DNA of 33,621 nucleotides, taken from assembly GCA_014925825.1 (NCBI GenBank), contig JACGCK010000363.1:1-33621 (forward strand), read 5' to 3'. Below are positions 1 through 12,300 of this stretch, piece by piece (within the stretch, counting starts at the first letter, position 1; each line of letters begins with the position of its first letter). Source of the DNA: Pholiota molesta. Lineage: Eukaryota > Basidiomycota > Agaricomycetes > Agaricales > Strophariaceae. The translations under genes and the position numbers were made by a program. Under the pieces are notes generated by a model that made no database searches, was not told the DNA's origin, and worked only from the letters and a program-made list of their open reading frames with translations.

Positions 1-107
1 AAATCAGGCCAGGTACTGTTACATTGAAACCCTTATGTGAGTTGGTTTAATTACAAATGCTTGTCTAATTGTCGGCAAAACATTGTCAAGAAATTCTAGC
101 CACGAAA

Positions 108-2246
108 TTAAGCTCCTGTTTTCAAAGCCATAAGAGCGCAAAGAGCAGCTGTCGGAGATCCTCGACGTGAATTTCGCAAGGATTGACAAGAAGCTTAAGT
201 GACTTACCACCAACCCCGCTTCCGTCTTTAGCAAGGCCAATTTCGACGCGCTGTTCAACCTCTTCGCCCACCAGTGTCTGCAAGGATTCTCGCAGGATGG
301 TTTGGAAGTTGGGGTAATGTTCAATGAGACTTTAACATCAATGTCAGCGGCGGTGCATAAAAAACATCTTTTCTCGTTTACATACCTTCCATCAACACCA
401 ACTCCGAGCCTCTCGTTGAGGCCATAAACAGGGTTATGTTCGCCATGCAACGTCGCATGCTCAGTTTGGATCAGAACTGTGGCAACGGCAACTCCGCTCA
501 ACAAGGCTGCTCTCCTTGCAACGAGCGAAGATACCCATCGCACATCTAAAAGTACAGTATCAGTATCTACTGTTGGAATTACAGTGGGTCAAAAGCCTAC
601 CGCAGCATCATTCAGAGACACATCCTCTTCACTGAATCCCAGAGTTTTGGCCACAATTTTGCGAATGGTCTCCAGTTTAGCAAACACCTTCGGTGACAAC
701 AACTCCTTGGTGTAGTGCACGGATAAAGGAGGGGAAGTGTAGTCTTCTGGTACCGTGCCGTGGTCGCCTATCCACGCCTCTTCAACGGCGCTCATCAAGC
801 TAGTATCGACTCCATAGTGCTTGTTCAGGATAGCAGTGGATTTACCACCAAAAAGCAACGATTTCGGAGCGGCATCTACCAAAGTGACCAGGACATGTCG
901 AACAATTTCGCCCAAATACATCCCGGAAATGAATTTCTCGAATGCTTGGAACTTGGGGTTTATACTCAGACGATCGATTGCGTTATCATATGGCGTTGAA
1001 GGAAGATGAGAACGCTATTAAACATAAGAAAGATGTGGTGATGAAATGGGGTTAATTCTTACAGAATTGTTGAATGCACCCCATTCACAGTTGATGACCA
1101 TGGAGCCGCCGCGAGCTGCAGCAGGAGTACCTTTGAGCTTGGTGATTTTCTCTAAATTGTAAAGTCAACATCGCACTCCAAGGTCCACATCCTCGTTTGC
1201 GCACCAACTCTCTCAATATAGGCTCCATTGGTTCCAGTTCCGAAGATGGCTCCTGCGATACAACCTCCTGCTGTATATGCACGCGAAAGGAGAGCCCCGA
1301 CAGTCTACGATGCGGCGGTCAGGATTAACGCATAGCACGTAGATTGAATAGTACTTACGTCGTTCACAAGTGCAACACATTTGACGCGCATGTGTTTACG
1401 ATCAAATGCATCTTGTAGAAGCTTAACGACGTCGTGTCCTACGGCGTTCTTTGCTGAAAAGCCCTTGGTCCATGTCAAGATCTTTCCTGCCCCGAGTGCA
1501 GTTTGTTCGACAGGGAAAGAGAAGGTTAACCCCAGATGAACATCACCTGCGGGTGACGTGGTTGGATCGTCGGCGGGGGATGTATAGTCGGTGGTCGCGT
1601 GTGTCGTCAAAAACGCGTCGACGGAATCCGCGAGATAATCTAGCCGAGTTGAATGATGAAAATGACGTCAGACGAAGTGCACAGAATTTGAAAAGAATTT
1701 CTACAAGTGCTCTAACCAAATAATGCAGTGGCCTCGCCGGTTTTCAGAGTCTCTGAGACTCTGTACTTTTGTTGGACCAGGTTGAAGGTTTTATCCCCAT
1801 TCAACACCACCTCGCATACGCGTCTGAGATCCGCACAAGGTCACGGAAGTGCGCAGTTAGAACGATTTCTAAGATTTAAAAAATCGCCCCATTTGACGCA
1901 CAAATTTGTACCTCCAAGATCAAGGGCGAGAAAAGTACTGGGCCATGAAATTGAATCGACGAGCACCTACTATAATCGGAGAGCATACCCAGTTTCTGTG
2001 CCATCTGGAACGCCAGTAACGAAGGTTGGACTGTAACATACATCAGTCCAGGGAACTCCAACCGGGTTAGAGACGGACTCACATCATCGCCATCGGTTGG
2101 CCATATTTTTCCAGGCCAAGTTTAAATTCAGCAAGGAAAGCTTTGGTGAGCTCGACGAGGGCGTTGTCGTCGAGGGTCAACTGGCGATCGATGAGGTCGA
2201 AGACAGCCTGGGGACTGTCATACTGAAGGGCAGACATGAGTACCAT
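108..2246 (-). CDS. HXK: Hexokinase (multi-exon)
   Basis: Phosphorylates glucose/hexoses with ATP at C6, the first cytosolic step of glycolysis. Splicing the minus strand gives a continuous hexokinase: N-terminal PQAVFDLIDRQLTLDD, then PTFVTGVPDGTETG, the phosphate-binding segment LALDLGGTNLRVCEV, the sugar-binding segment LGLTFSFPVEQTALG...WTKGF, VALVND/TVGALLS carrying the catalytic Asp (split by an intron), the GTGTNGAYIE loop, MVINCEWGAFNN, and the C-terminal helices FISGMYLGEIVRHVLV and a tail ending LCALMALKTGA before TAA at 108-110. About eight short introns are needed; for example one spans 1938-1988. The length (about 500 aa) is normal. Two in-frame ATGs lie three codons apart (2246 and 2237); the first is used here, the second gives MSALQYDSPQ. 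It is divergent from the beta-galactosidase gene. Hexokinase versus glucokinase specificity cannot be decided from sequence alone. Confidence 0.93.
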
Positions 2247-2608
2247 TTGCCTGCTTGAGATGGTGGAATAGGTTCAAGATCAGGCGCAGACGACTGAATG
2301 AGGTACCAGAGTATTTCGGCACTTTGCCCTATCGTGATACCGTCACTTCCTTTTCGAGCACCACCAAGTTGATCCCGTCCACATCAAGTCCACATTGGCT
2401 CTTGCTCGTCAGCTAGTTCACATAGGTACCCACAGGAGCCCACATACCCCGTCCGACTCCGTAGGGCCACCAACCCCCAACTCCCGAGCTCATAATCCGA
2501 ACTAGCGAGCCCAATTCGTATTATTGTTGAAAAAAGCCAAAGCACGAGGCCTGTTCTGGACTTCAATCCCTATTTCACCTACTTGAGGGTAATGGAACAT
2601 CACCATGT

Positions 2609-2690
2609 CCAGTCCATTGGGTGGATTTACCCCCTCTATATTCACCGAAGTCCGAACTGGATTCTGCCCGAGTAGTTGCCAATGGACTGG
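2609..2690. repeat. 12-bp perfect inverted repeat
   Basis: CCAGTCCATTGG (2609-2620) and its exact reverse complement CCAATGGACTGG (2679-2690) flank 58 bases. Each arm contains CCATTGG/CCAATGG, so each carries a CCAAT-type core. This could be a pair of regulatory sites or a decayed element terminus; no coding capacity lies between the arms. Confidence 0.6.
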
Positions 2691-2820
2691 ATCGCAATAT
2701 ACACCTTACATGCAACCTGCATCTACTCATGACATCCACACGGAAGCGCTGTAGGGCGGCCTAATGTCGGTTGTTGATTACTTTCTGGTGCTCCCATCAA
2801 CACACACTGGAATTCGGCAA

Positions 2821-2852
2821 AGATTCGGATTTTATACAAGCGGTCCGAATCT
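2821..2852. repeat. 9-bp perfect inverted repeat (possible Zn2Cys6 site or hairpin)
   Basis: AGATTCGGA (2821-2829) and TCCGAATCT (2844-2852) are exact reverse complements with a 14-base spacer. The CGG/CCG ends resemble half-sites of fungal binuclear zinc-cluster regulators, but the spacing is not diagnostic. Confidence 0.5.
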
Positions 2853-3427
2853 AAGCCTCTGTTAAAGACGAATACCGATATAATCATGTCTTCGGCGCAC
2901 CTGATTTTTCGGCTCTTATTCGACTTCACTATCTCGCAACACTCCAAACTTACTGCTCAGCCTTGCATAACTCAGTTTTTCCCCTCTTTTTATTGCCCGA
3001 GTTGGAATGACTTCCCATCATACGATTCAGCTTATTTCTGACGCGATGCTACCTCAACTTACCTTCAACAACACCTAAATTGTCTGCATATCCACTTTTC
3101 GAGACCAGTTGAACTGTTGAAGGCTCGGTCACCTCGGTGCGACGTTGCGGGCCATGTGATAGCAGACTTTTGTCCCGTCTATCTATTCTCGTGTCATGAA
3201 CAATATTGTACGGTTAGGATTCCAGTTCTCAAGGCAGCGCTTCGACTTCCTTTCTCCTCTTTGGGTAACCGTTGAATTCCGGGATGCCAGTTGGCGCATT
3301 CCTTGCAGGACTGGCTCCATCATGTGTTGAATTCACCTTGTGGAGGACTCTTCAAATGCATTTAATCGGCATCGTTTGATAGACTGTATAGCGGGTCGAG
3401 GGTGGAGGTACTTGGAGGATAGACTGA

Positions 3428-3434
3428 TATAAAA
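3428..3434 (+). promoter_or_regulatory. TATA box of the GH35 gene
   Basis: TATAAAA sits 44 bases upstream of the beta-galactosidase ATG (3478), a distance that fits a short 5' leader. A strong TATA box fits an inducible secreted-enzyme gene. Confidence 0.6.
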
Positions 3435-3477
3435 GGGCATGAAAAAGTCTTTTTACAAACCCTCATCTTGTCCAAAT

Positions 3478-6400
3478 ATGAAGATATCTTTCTTGAAATT
3501 ATTGTCGCTTGTTTGTGCCACGTCCGTGGTGGCAAAAAGTCGTCGGCTTCAACGACGAGGGACAAGTCCAAATTCTCTTTTCCCAAGACAGGCCCTCAGC
3601 GACAATCTTCAGAGCAATGTGCGTCTATTCACTTCTTGATGATTTATCAGTAGCTTACGCAATAATGTTCAATGAAGGTCACTTGGGATGAATATTCGTT
3701 CATTATCAACGGCGAGCGTCTCATGCTATTCAGCGGAGAGGTTCATCCATACCGGTGATTCAAAAAAGCAAATATCACGTTTCTGTAAATTCAATCCGCC
3801 TCTATCACCAGAAACCCTGTTCAGAGTCTGCATCTTGATGTCTTCCAAAAAATCAAGTATGTCCACTTTCACCTTCTAATATTAAAGCTAACGACGGCCG
3901 CAGGGCCATGGGATTCAATGCCGTGTCGTTCTACGTCTTCTGGGGGATACTTGAGCCCAAACGCGGAGAAATCTCTTTCGAAGGATTCAGGGACCTCCAG
4001 CCCTTCTTCGATGCTGCAAAGCAAGCTGGCCTTTATTTGATTGCTCGGCCTGGGTCAATCCTTTCCGGTACCTCTGCTTCTTTGGTCATTTTCTGATGGT
4101 CGAATCCCTAGCCCATACATCAATGCGGAGACTACAGCAGGTGGCTTCCCAGGATGGGGCACATACACTCCTGGACTTTGGAGGACCTCAAATACTACCT
4201 ATCTTGAGGCATATGCAGGATATATCCAAGCGGTTGGCTCCCAAATAGCTGCCAACGAGATTACAAAAGGCGGTCCTATTATTTTAGTTCAGGTGCGCGT
4301 TTTCAGCATTGTGAATTGCGAAAGACTCATATTCAATGATTGATAGACCGAGAACGAGTATAGTGGATTCCAGGCACCATATACCGAAGACTTCGTTTAT
4401 GAGACCAAACTTAAGGACTCTTTGGTACGATCACGCTCATATGTTGCTTTACCTTCATTAGTAATCGAGTTTCTAGAGAGCAAGTGGAATTACTGTGCCT
4501 CTGACAGTCAATGATGCTTGGCCCGGAGGCCATTATACTGACGTGGACGTCTATGGATACGATTCTTATCCAAATGGCTTTGACTGCTCCCACCCATATA
4601 CATGGGCATCGGATGCTGTGCCTGAGTAGGCCAAATTTTCACAAATACCATTTTTACCACTAATGAATTTGGATTAGATATTTCTGGGGTGCTCATATGC
4701 AATATAATCCTCAAGATTTGAATGCTGTGTACGAATTCCAGGGAGGTGCATTCGATGGATGGTCAGTCCATAAAAACGATCCGTGAAATCTTAATTGATC
4801 TTGTTGAAGGGGTGGTTCTGGTTACTCGACATGTGCGGTTCTTACGGGCCCAGAGTTTGAAAGAGGTAAAGTTTATGCGTTGCTGGTTCATGAACTACAT
4901 GTACTAATCCATACAATTTAGTGTTCTACAAGAACGAATTTGCGATGTCGACTACTTACCTCAACTTGTACATGACCTTTGGCGGTACTAATTGGGGAGG
5001 AATTGCTCATCCAGGTTGGTATTTCAACGAAGGCTGAGAATTGTCCTGGAGGGCTCACATTTCTGCTTCTAGGCGTCTATACGTCTTATGACTATGTAAG
5101 CTGCATATAGTTAACCTTTATACACGCTATCTGGACCTGCAACTTTTCCTCAGGGCTCTGCCATTGCTGAAGACAGGACTCTGCGCGAGAAATATTACGA
5201 ACTCAAGCTTCAGGCATACTTCCTTGCCGTTTCTCCTGCATATCTTACCACACGTCCCATGAACATTTACAACACGCAAAGCTCGTTCACAGGAAACTCT
5301 GCACTCAAGACCACGCAGGTATTAGATGTCGTGGGTAATAAAACTGGGTTTTACGTCGTCAGGTATACATTGTATACTGTATTGAATTGCCATATACTGA
5401 TATTCTATGTAGGCAAACAGATGCATCTGTGTTCACCGCGCAATCGTACACCTTAACGCTACCCACAAGCATCGGATCGTTGACCATACCTACCATCGGT
5501 GGCTCGCTTACATTGAACGGTCAAGACTCTAAAGTTCATCTGGTCGACTACACTGCCGGCTCAACCACATTGACTTATTCGACTGGGGAATTACTGACGT
5601 GGTAAGTCTTAAACAGTTATCGTAGATGATCTAGAACTTAGCGCCTGAATGCGCGCCTCATCATTCAGGGCAACAATAGATGGACGTGACGTTATCCTCC
5701 TCTATGGAAACTCTGGCGAACTTCATGAAACTGCCATCAAGTTCACCTCACCGGCTCCCCCTACTGTTAAAGTCGTTTCTGGTACTGGGACAATCAAACA
5801 GAAGGTTCTGACTGGTGGTGCTTTGGCTCTTCAATACACTACTTCAGGACAGACGGTCGTCCAGGTCGGAAGCAATATCCTCCTGTATATACTAGGTTTG
5901 TTGAGATTCAATTCCTTCCACTGTTTGCCACCTGACAATTCTCTGCGACTCCTAGATCGCGCTAATGCATATCAATTCTGGGTCCTTCACCCACCCGCTA
6001 GCACTGGTGCTTTACCTCAATACAGCACCGCGAATCCAATAATTGTCAAAGGCGGTTATCTGCTGCGCTCGGTTTCTGTTGATGGCAGTTCATTGGCGTT
6101 AGTTGGAGATCTTAACAGCACGGCTAACTTTGAAATTGTCGCGCCTGCTGCACAATCACATTCCGTCACCTTCAACGCTTCCCCACTCTCGATGATCAAA
6201 ACATCTTACGGAACATTGACTGCTTCAAAGGTGCCTTCTCTTCCGGCGGTAACACTTCCAACGCTGTCAGCACTTACATGGGTAAGTGATCAAAGCTCTA
6301 ACCTCGCACACCCTCAATTTAATTCAATCTGATCTAATTTTTCTAGAAAACCGCGAATAGTCTGCCTGAAATTAGCGGCTCCTACTCCGATGCTGCATGG

Positions 6401-7683
6401 ACAACAGCTAATCACAACTCTACTGTCAATCCATCTGGTTTTTCCACTCCTGTTGTTTTATACGCGGGCGATTACGGCTATCACACAGGGAACATCTTAT
6501 GGCGTGCTCACTTCAATGCCACTGGTACCGAAACTGCGTTCACAGTACACCTCATTGGCGGCTCTGCGTTTGGATATTCGGTATGGCTTGACTCGGCCTT
6601 CATTGGATCATGGGAAGGAGATGCCGTTCACAGTGATTACGAAGGCACATTTACCCTCCCAAAGGCACTGGCAAAAGGCTCGAACCACATCATCACTATC
6701 CTTCAAGACCACCAAGGATACGAAGAAGATTGGACCGCTGCCAGTGAGGATTTCAAAACACCCAGAGGTATCCTCAGCTATTCCTTCGTTGGAAGTCCTT
6801 CCACGACTGTGGCGCTTTGGAAAGTCACAGGAAACCTTGGAGGAGAAAGCGTACGACCACCCTTGATTTCATTGTACGCCCTGAGGATACTGATCTATCA
6901 TCTGGCGATCAGTACGTTGACAGGACACGAGGACCTTTGAATGAAGGTGGCTTGTTCGGAGAACGACAAGGTATGATATATAAATTGCTAACCAAACGTA
7001 ATTATACTTACACCGGGAACATAGGCTGGCATTTGCCTGGATTCAATGACGCATCATGGGCTGCAGGCAAACCCACTACAGGTATCGCGGCGGCCGGAGT
7101 GAGCTTCTATAGGTAATGTTATCGACTTAGAGACCCTCCACTCTTAATTAACATGTGATATCTTCTAGGACTACCTTTAACTTGAACATTCCGGAAGGCG
7201 TTGATTATCCGCTCTCATTTGTGGTCAGCAATTCTACAACAAACCCTCATTTCCGCTCGCAGGTATGTCATCATCGACCCATTTGTATAAAGACATGCTT
7301 AATTTTCATACGTGTAGATTTATGTTAATGGATATCAATTTGGAAAATTTGGTGGGCATTTTCAATCGTCCGTAAATAAAATTATAAGCTTATAATGGAT
7401 TCGCAGTGAATCATATCGGCCCGCAAAAATCTTTTCCTGTCCGTGAGTGTATTCATGATAGTGGCCAATAACAGTAATAGGCATCTCAGGCGGTCTATTA
7501 GCTCAAGGAATCCTCAATTATCAAGGCCAAAATACCCTGGCAGTCTCTTTGTGGGCAGCTGATGCAGGTGGAGCGAAGCTCGATTCACTTGCACTCCAAA
7601 TCACATCAAAGGTTCAAAGTAGCATGGCCAATGTTGCGAACGCTCCATCTCCAGCTTGGACACCACGGGCAGGGGCATATTGA
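3478..7683 (+). CDS. Secreted beta-galactosidase, glycoside hydrolase family 35 (multi-exon)
   Basis: Hydrolyses terminal non-reducing beta-D-galactosyl residues, probably from plant galactans and related side chains outside the cell. The ATG at 3478 starts a hydrophobic signal peptide ([19 protein letters not shown]). Spliced exons then read [57 protein letters not shown], and LVQ/TENEYSG holding the likely acid/base Glu (an intron splits it just before TEN). Further on are [14 protein letters not shown] with the likely nucleophile Glu, [10 protein letters not shown], then several beta-rich domains. The jelly-roll domains near the end include [29 protein letters not shown] and [11 protein letters not shown]. 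The stop is TGA at 7681-7683. About 1,000 residues and some 15 introns, typical of the large fungal LacA type. No disruption was seen at the junctions checked. It is divergent from hexokinase and convergent with ATP7. Confidence 0.95.
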
Positions 7684-7819
7684 GTCTAGTAGCGGTCTAA
7701 AGCCCTATGTTCTGTACAACTTGCTTGTATATACACGTTGACCTCAAATTCGATCGCGTTGGAATGACTTCCGATGCTCAACCACAGATATAATATGCAC
7801 TCTAATAAACAATGGCAAA

Positions 7820-8622
7820 TTACATGACGTTGAGATCGCCAAACTTCTCCTTGTACCCTAAGGAAGTCCGTAAAGATTATTGCAAGGAGGGAACAAAGGA
7901 TTCGCGTACCTGGTACTGACCATTTGCCCTTCTTGAGCATGGTCTCTACAGCTTCGACGATACGGGGATGGGCCTTGCCAACGTCGTCGGCCTGATAATT
8001 CGATGTTAGAAGGAGGTCTCGTCATATAGATGAAATGGACGTACAGTAAGTTGCTCGAATGGACGAGCTTGCTCAATGTTGGCGAGGGTCTCCTTAAGCT
8101 CCTTCAACTCGACATCAATCTTGGCCTCTGTCTCCTGCGCTTTGGCAATCTGAATAAAATCCGCTGATGTTAGAAACATTTACACGTGCGCAGTGTATAA
8201 CTAACAGCTGTAGCCTCGAAGGTCTCGATGGCCTTGACGTGCGCGTTCACATCATAAGTAACGGGCTTGAAGTCCTTGAAGATCTTTTCAGCCTCGTCAA
8301 CGATGGCCTGGTTCTTCAAGACGGAGCGGTAGTGATCGAAGTTGACGGTGCTGGGGAGGCTGGAGTAGGAACTCTGGAGACGCTGAGCCTCGCTATGACG
8401 TTTACGGAAAGCTTGGAGAGCAGAAATGGTCTCTGTAGACAAAAAGGATTTAAAACTAGAGTGCAGAAAGCCTTAGGAGGGTATCACCAACCCTTTCCAA
8501 GTCCGAGGGAGCTGTAGATGCGGGAGAAATCCTGAGATAGAAAACAATGGTCAGAGAGAGACGTGTCAAGGCATAGCGGGCTGAAAACTTACAACCGCCA
8601 CGGCCGTTGCTTTTGACGCCAT
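7820..8622 (-). CDS. ATP7: Mitochondrial F1Fo-ATP synthase subunit d (peripheral stalk)
   Basis: Peripheral-stalk subunit that helps hold F1 to Fo in the inner mitochondrial membrane. The ATG at 8620-8622 begins MASKATAVAV; after an intron comes DFSRIYSSLGLGK, then ETISALQAFRKRHSEAQRLQ, STVNFDHYRSVLKNQAIVDE and FKPVTYDVNAHVKAIETFEA. The C-terminal part reads ETEAKIDVELKELKETLANI, PFEQLTADDV and KKGKWSVPGYKEKFGDLNVM before TAA at 7820-7822. About five short introns; the spliced length of about 173 aa matches yeast Atp7 (174 aa). It is convergent with GH35 (136 bases between stops) and divergent from MRC1. The family match covers the whole protein, so the call is firm. Confidence 0.93.
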
Positions 8623-9385
8623 CGTCTATACCAATATCAGATACCAATGCACGACCCCAAATTGGAGGCTACTCACTCTAAAGGCGGGTTATGGATAGTG
8701 TGGCTTGCGCGAAGGAAACCGACGTTGCCAGTGGGCCTACCGGCAACTCCCGATCTTTTGCTCCTGCACGCGCCGAATGCCGTACGTGGTAATGTTTTCT
8801 CACGTTCCTCTACTTCAGTGCCAGAAATTCTTTGAATCTTCCTCACTGCTGGAGGCAATGACTGTTTCTAAAAAGAAACAGCCTATAATAAACAGGTTCC
8901 AAGGCTGCTCCCTGCCTTTTTTTACTCAATCTCCGCGTCCATGGTTTTTCTCAAAGATTTGTCAAAGATTGCAACTTAATAACTATTACTTAACACCAGA
9001 CAATCCATATTGCATTTCAGGCTGGCTTTTTTCCCTTACTTGATTAATATCAGTCAGTTTGGATAGATATGGTAGTAGCCTAAGAATTATATTTGGGACC
9101 TGTACGAATTATTTTATATATCGATATTTCTTCTGGACTTCGTCAGGACCGGAGGTTGAGGGATCAGCTGGAGGCGCGGGAACTTCGGATTGATTTGAAA
9201 ACACGTGTCAGAATACGCGTTGATCTATTTGGTTGTGATTAGTGTTACTATAAACGCGTACTGTCACGATTGTAACGCCGTGGACGTGCAGAGGATGCGT
9301 CACGTATCCCGATTCCCCACTACTACACCTCATAATCCTCCTGTGAAGAGTAAAGCAGCCCACTTTTCTCTGCCCTACTCCCGAT
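8623..9385. other. Divergent intergenic region, ATP7 / MRC1
   Basis: About 760 bases without a gene, shared as promoter by ATP7 (leftward) and MRC1 (rightward). The ATP7 side has an ATTGG (CCAAT on the minus strand) near 8659. The MRC1 side has two ACGCGT boxes and a CACGTG at 9202-9207. Confidence 0.6.
9215..9259. promoter_or_regulatory. Paired MluI cell-cycle boxes (MCB) upstream of MRC1
   Basis: Two perfect ACGCGT hexamers lie at 9215-9220 and 9254-9259, 166 and 127 bases before the MRC1 start. ACGCGT is the core bound by MBF, which drives G1/S transcription in yeasts, and mrc1 is a known MBF target in fission yeast. Functional use here is inferred from the match and the position. Confidence 0.55.
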
Positions 9386-12300
9386 ATGCCACTAGAAAAG
9401 GAATACTCGATAGTGGCTGACTCCACTATCTCTTCATCGCCTCAACTTGAAGGCCACGTTCAAGACGGTGACCACGACGCGTCGACTGTGCCAATCAAAC
9501 GACCCGCGAGGACTTATGGCAGGCGTCGTGAAGAGCCTCCAGTAGAGGAGGCCGAATCTCTGCACTCCACGTCTTCGAGCCTTGCCCCCCATAATACCGC
9601 CCCATTGGAGGTAGTTCCCTCCAGCTCACCGCGTTTCAGGCGCTCTATTGCGCACCATAGTGCTAGCGATGACGAAGAAACCTCTGGTGCCTCTCCAAAA
9701 TTTACGTTTGACTGGAAGAAGAAATTGGAACAAATGGACGAGGATGATGATGACGAGGCTTCAGCGATGATCAAGGAGAATGGCGTACCAGCACGCGCAA
9801 GCTTTGGTCAACCGTCCTTACTGCAACAAACTTCTATTGCGCCTTTGCCTTCCGATGCTTCGAGCGAAGGGCAAATCTCACAATCCCTACCCGTTATATC
9901 CCATGATTTATTTGGAGACGACTCTGTGTCTCAAGAAGACGGATCATCGCCTCAAGTGGCACCTGCCAAAGAAATGTTTTCCCTCTCATCCCCCCAGATT
10001 GCACCTCGGGCACGCGCGCGCCTTTCGAATGTGATCCACGACTCTGACTCTGAACCTGAACCATCGAAGGCTTCTTCGTCGACTACCCCCTCGTCCTCAA
10101 GTCAACCGTTACACAATATCAACACGCCTAAGTCGAGATCCTTGTCGACTACCCCGCCCACATCTGACGAGGAAATGCCGGCCAAAATCTCTGCCAGAGC
10201 ACGGTCCAGTGGGAAGCGGAAATCTCTCGGTCATTCGCGTCATAGTGATCCTCCCCTTGACCTGATTGAACGACCACTGAGCGAACCAAAGATACGCTCG
10301 GGCGCGAAAAACCATTCGAAAGTCAAAGTGCGTAATTTCAGTATCTGTGGAAATGATACTTACAAAAGCAAAATAGGCACCAACGAAGAAGGATCGACAA
10401 GAGATGTTGAAAGAGAGAACTCGTCTGGCGGCTGGGTCTACCGTGTCGATACCCCGAGAGACCGTATCTAAATATACCGTAGAAGGGCTTTTCGCAAAGA
10501 TGTACGAATAATTTCAACTCCTTCAAACTAAAAGCTGATTTGTTTATAGTCGAGGTCCTGACAAGCAGCCCACCATATCGGATCCAACATTGCAACCACT
10601 TCCTCTATCGGATCCAATTGAGGCGTATTCTTCTCCGCCAACCAATCCTCGAGGAACAGTTTCGGGGTGCGTCGCTTCAACGTCTTATGTTGCGCGCACG
10701 AAAGTGTCAACGTCAAAAGTCCCACATTCGCCTGCCGGAAATGATTCCGATTCTGAAGAACTTCCCGAAGTCTCCGAAGTAATTAAAGAGATCGGGGTGC
10801 AGAAGAAGAAACAAGAATTGCAAGAGATGAAGAAACGCGCTATAGAGATGCTCCAAAGCAAGTCAGTGCCTGAACATCTCCAAGTCGATTCCGACGATGA
10901 CGATCTTCACATTGTCAACTCCAATGCCAAAACGGGAGTGAAGGAGGAGGAGGGCCGTCGTTCAGCAAAGAAACAGCACATCTCCCAGACGCGCAAACAA
11001 CAGATGCAACTTGCCCGAGTGAATCCCGCTAAGCAGAAGCGTAACGAGGAAGCTTCCCTCCTCAGGGCTCACGGGAATGGCGAAGGACCATCCTCGATCG
11101 TTCTTCAACATTCTGCTCGTCTTGATCAGAGAGAACTAAGCCGAGTCATGGCTGCTCAAGCTCAGATCCAAGCTCGTGAAGTCGCACAGAGGAAAGCGAA
11201 CGAGTGGAAGAAACACGGTGGCCACCTTCCTGCTCAGTTAGAAGTTCCGACAGAAGGCCTAGTGACTGCTTTGCAGACTATTGCCGAAAAGGGTATGAAA
11301 GCCGCAGAAGCCAGCGCCGCCAATAGAATGGATGTCGATGATGACGATGACGACGAAGGTGATGAAGATTGGGATCCTACATTGAGAGGTTCCGCATCAC
11401 CTGAACCAGTGGAGAACGACGGAGAAGAGGACGGAGAAGAGAACGACGAGAATATGTCTGTTGAGCAGGATATCACAATGGTCGATATTAACGATTCCGA
11501 GGAAGTCGAAGAAGCTAAAGTCTGCGCTACACGCCGAATGGTAGTCGTGTCGGATGACGAAGATGAAAACGAGGAAAATATACCACCTGCCTCGAATCGA
11601 TACCGCCGCGCGACCTCATCAGCCGAATTGCCAACCGAGGACGAATACGATAAGGAGAACAACACTGAGCTCATGTATGACCGCAGCGACGATAAAGAGA
11701 ACACAGCCGTGGTCAGACATACCCCTCTGGCCAGTAGTTCGCGGTCTATCTTCGACATCGTTGCTCCTCTTTCGCCGGATGGTGTTTCCAGAGAATTGAA
11801 TTTCAGAAGTCAAAGGGTGGGTATCGATAGCGGGGGCAGTGGGAAGTTAAGACGACCGTTCAAAGAGTTGCTATCGGACGAAAGTCCATCGTCGATACAG
11901 CATGGCCCTTCGACCCTCACACAATCTTTCGCTGTCCAGCTGCAACAAGCTTCACCCTTACCAAGTACATTATCGCCAGCCCGAACCCTCAAACCATTTA
12001 TTGGGGTAGGTTTGACCAGCGATAAAAGCTTCAGTGCATATTCCCAAATTTCGGAGCCGAGTGATCTTGGTCTCTTCGTTGCTGCGCCCCTGTTGGAACC
12101 AGGATTTTCGGACTTGTTCGAATCAACGACACAGAAGCAAAGATCGCCAACGAGATCGGACAAAGGAAAGGCGCGGGCGATAGCTGACGAGGTGGTGTGT
12201 TTATGTCCTTATTTGGACGCCTTGCACTCGCTGACCCAACCGCATATATTCTTTTACCAAAGGCTCGTTATGACTATGACAACCCGCGAATTGTCAAGCG

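Larger units (their letters stand above)
2247..3477. other. Divergent intergenic region, HXK / GH35
   Basis: About 1.2 kb without a convincing gene lies between the two start codons, so it must hold both promoters. Short reading frames here have no recognisable content. It contains short inverted repeats (2412-2419 with 2499-2506, 2609-2620 with 2679-2690, and 2821-2829 with 2844-2852), a CCCCTC tract near 2981 resembling a carbon-repressor (Cre1/Mig1) core, and a TATA box close to the GH35 start. Confidence 0.6.

Noticed and set aside
2384..2566. Short minus-strand frame in the HXK/GH35 gap
   Set aside because: About 60 codons, no recognisable content, no intron signals, overlaps inverted repeats.
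9477..9482. Third ACGCGT near the MRC1 start
   Set aside because: It lies inside the coding sequence (codons for Asp-Ala-Ser), so it was not counted as a promoter box.
11234..11758. 174-codon antisense Ser-rich frame inside MRC1
   Set aside because: A mirror of GAN/GAC-rich acidic codons of MRC1; no independent start, intron or family signal.
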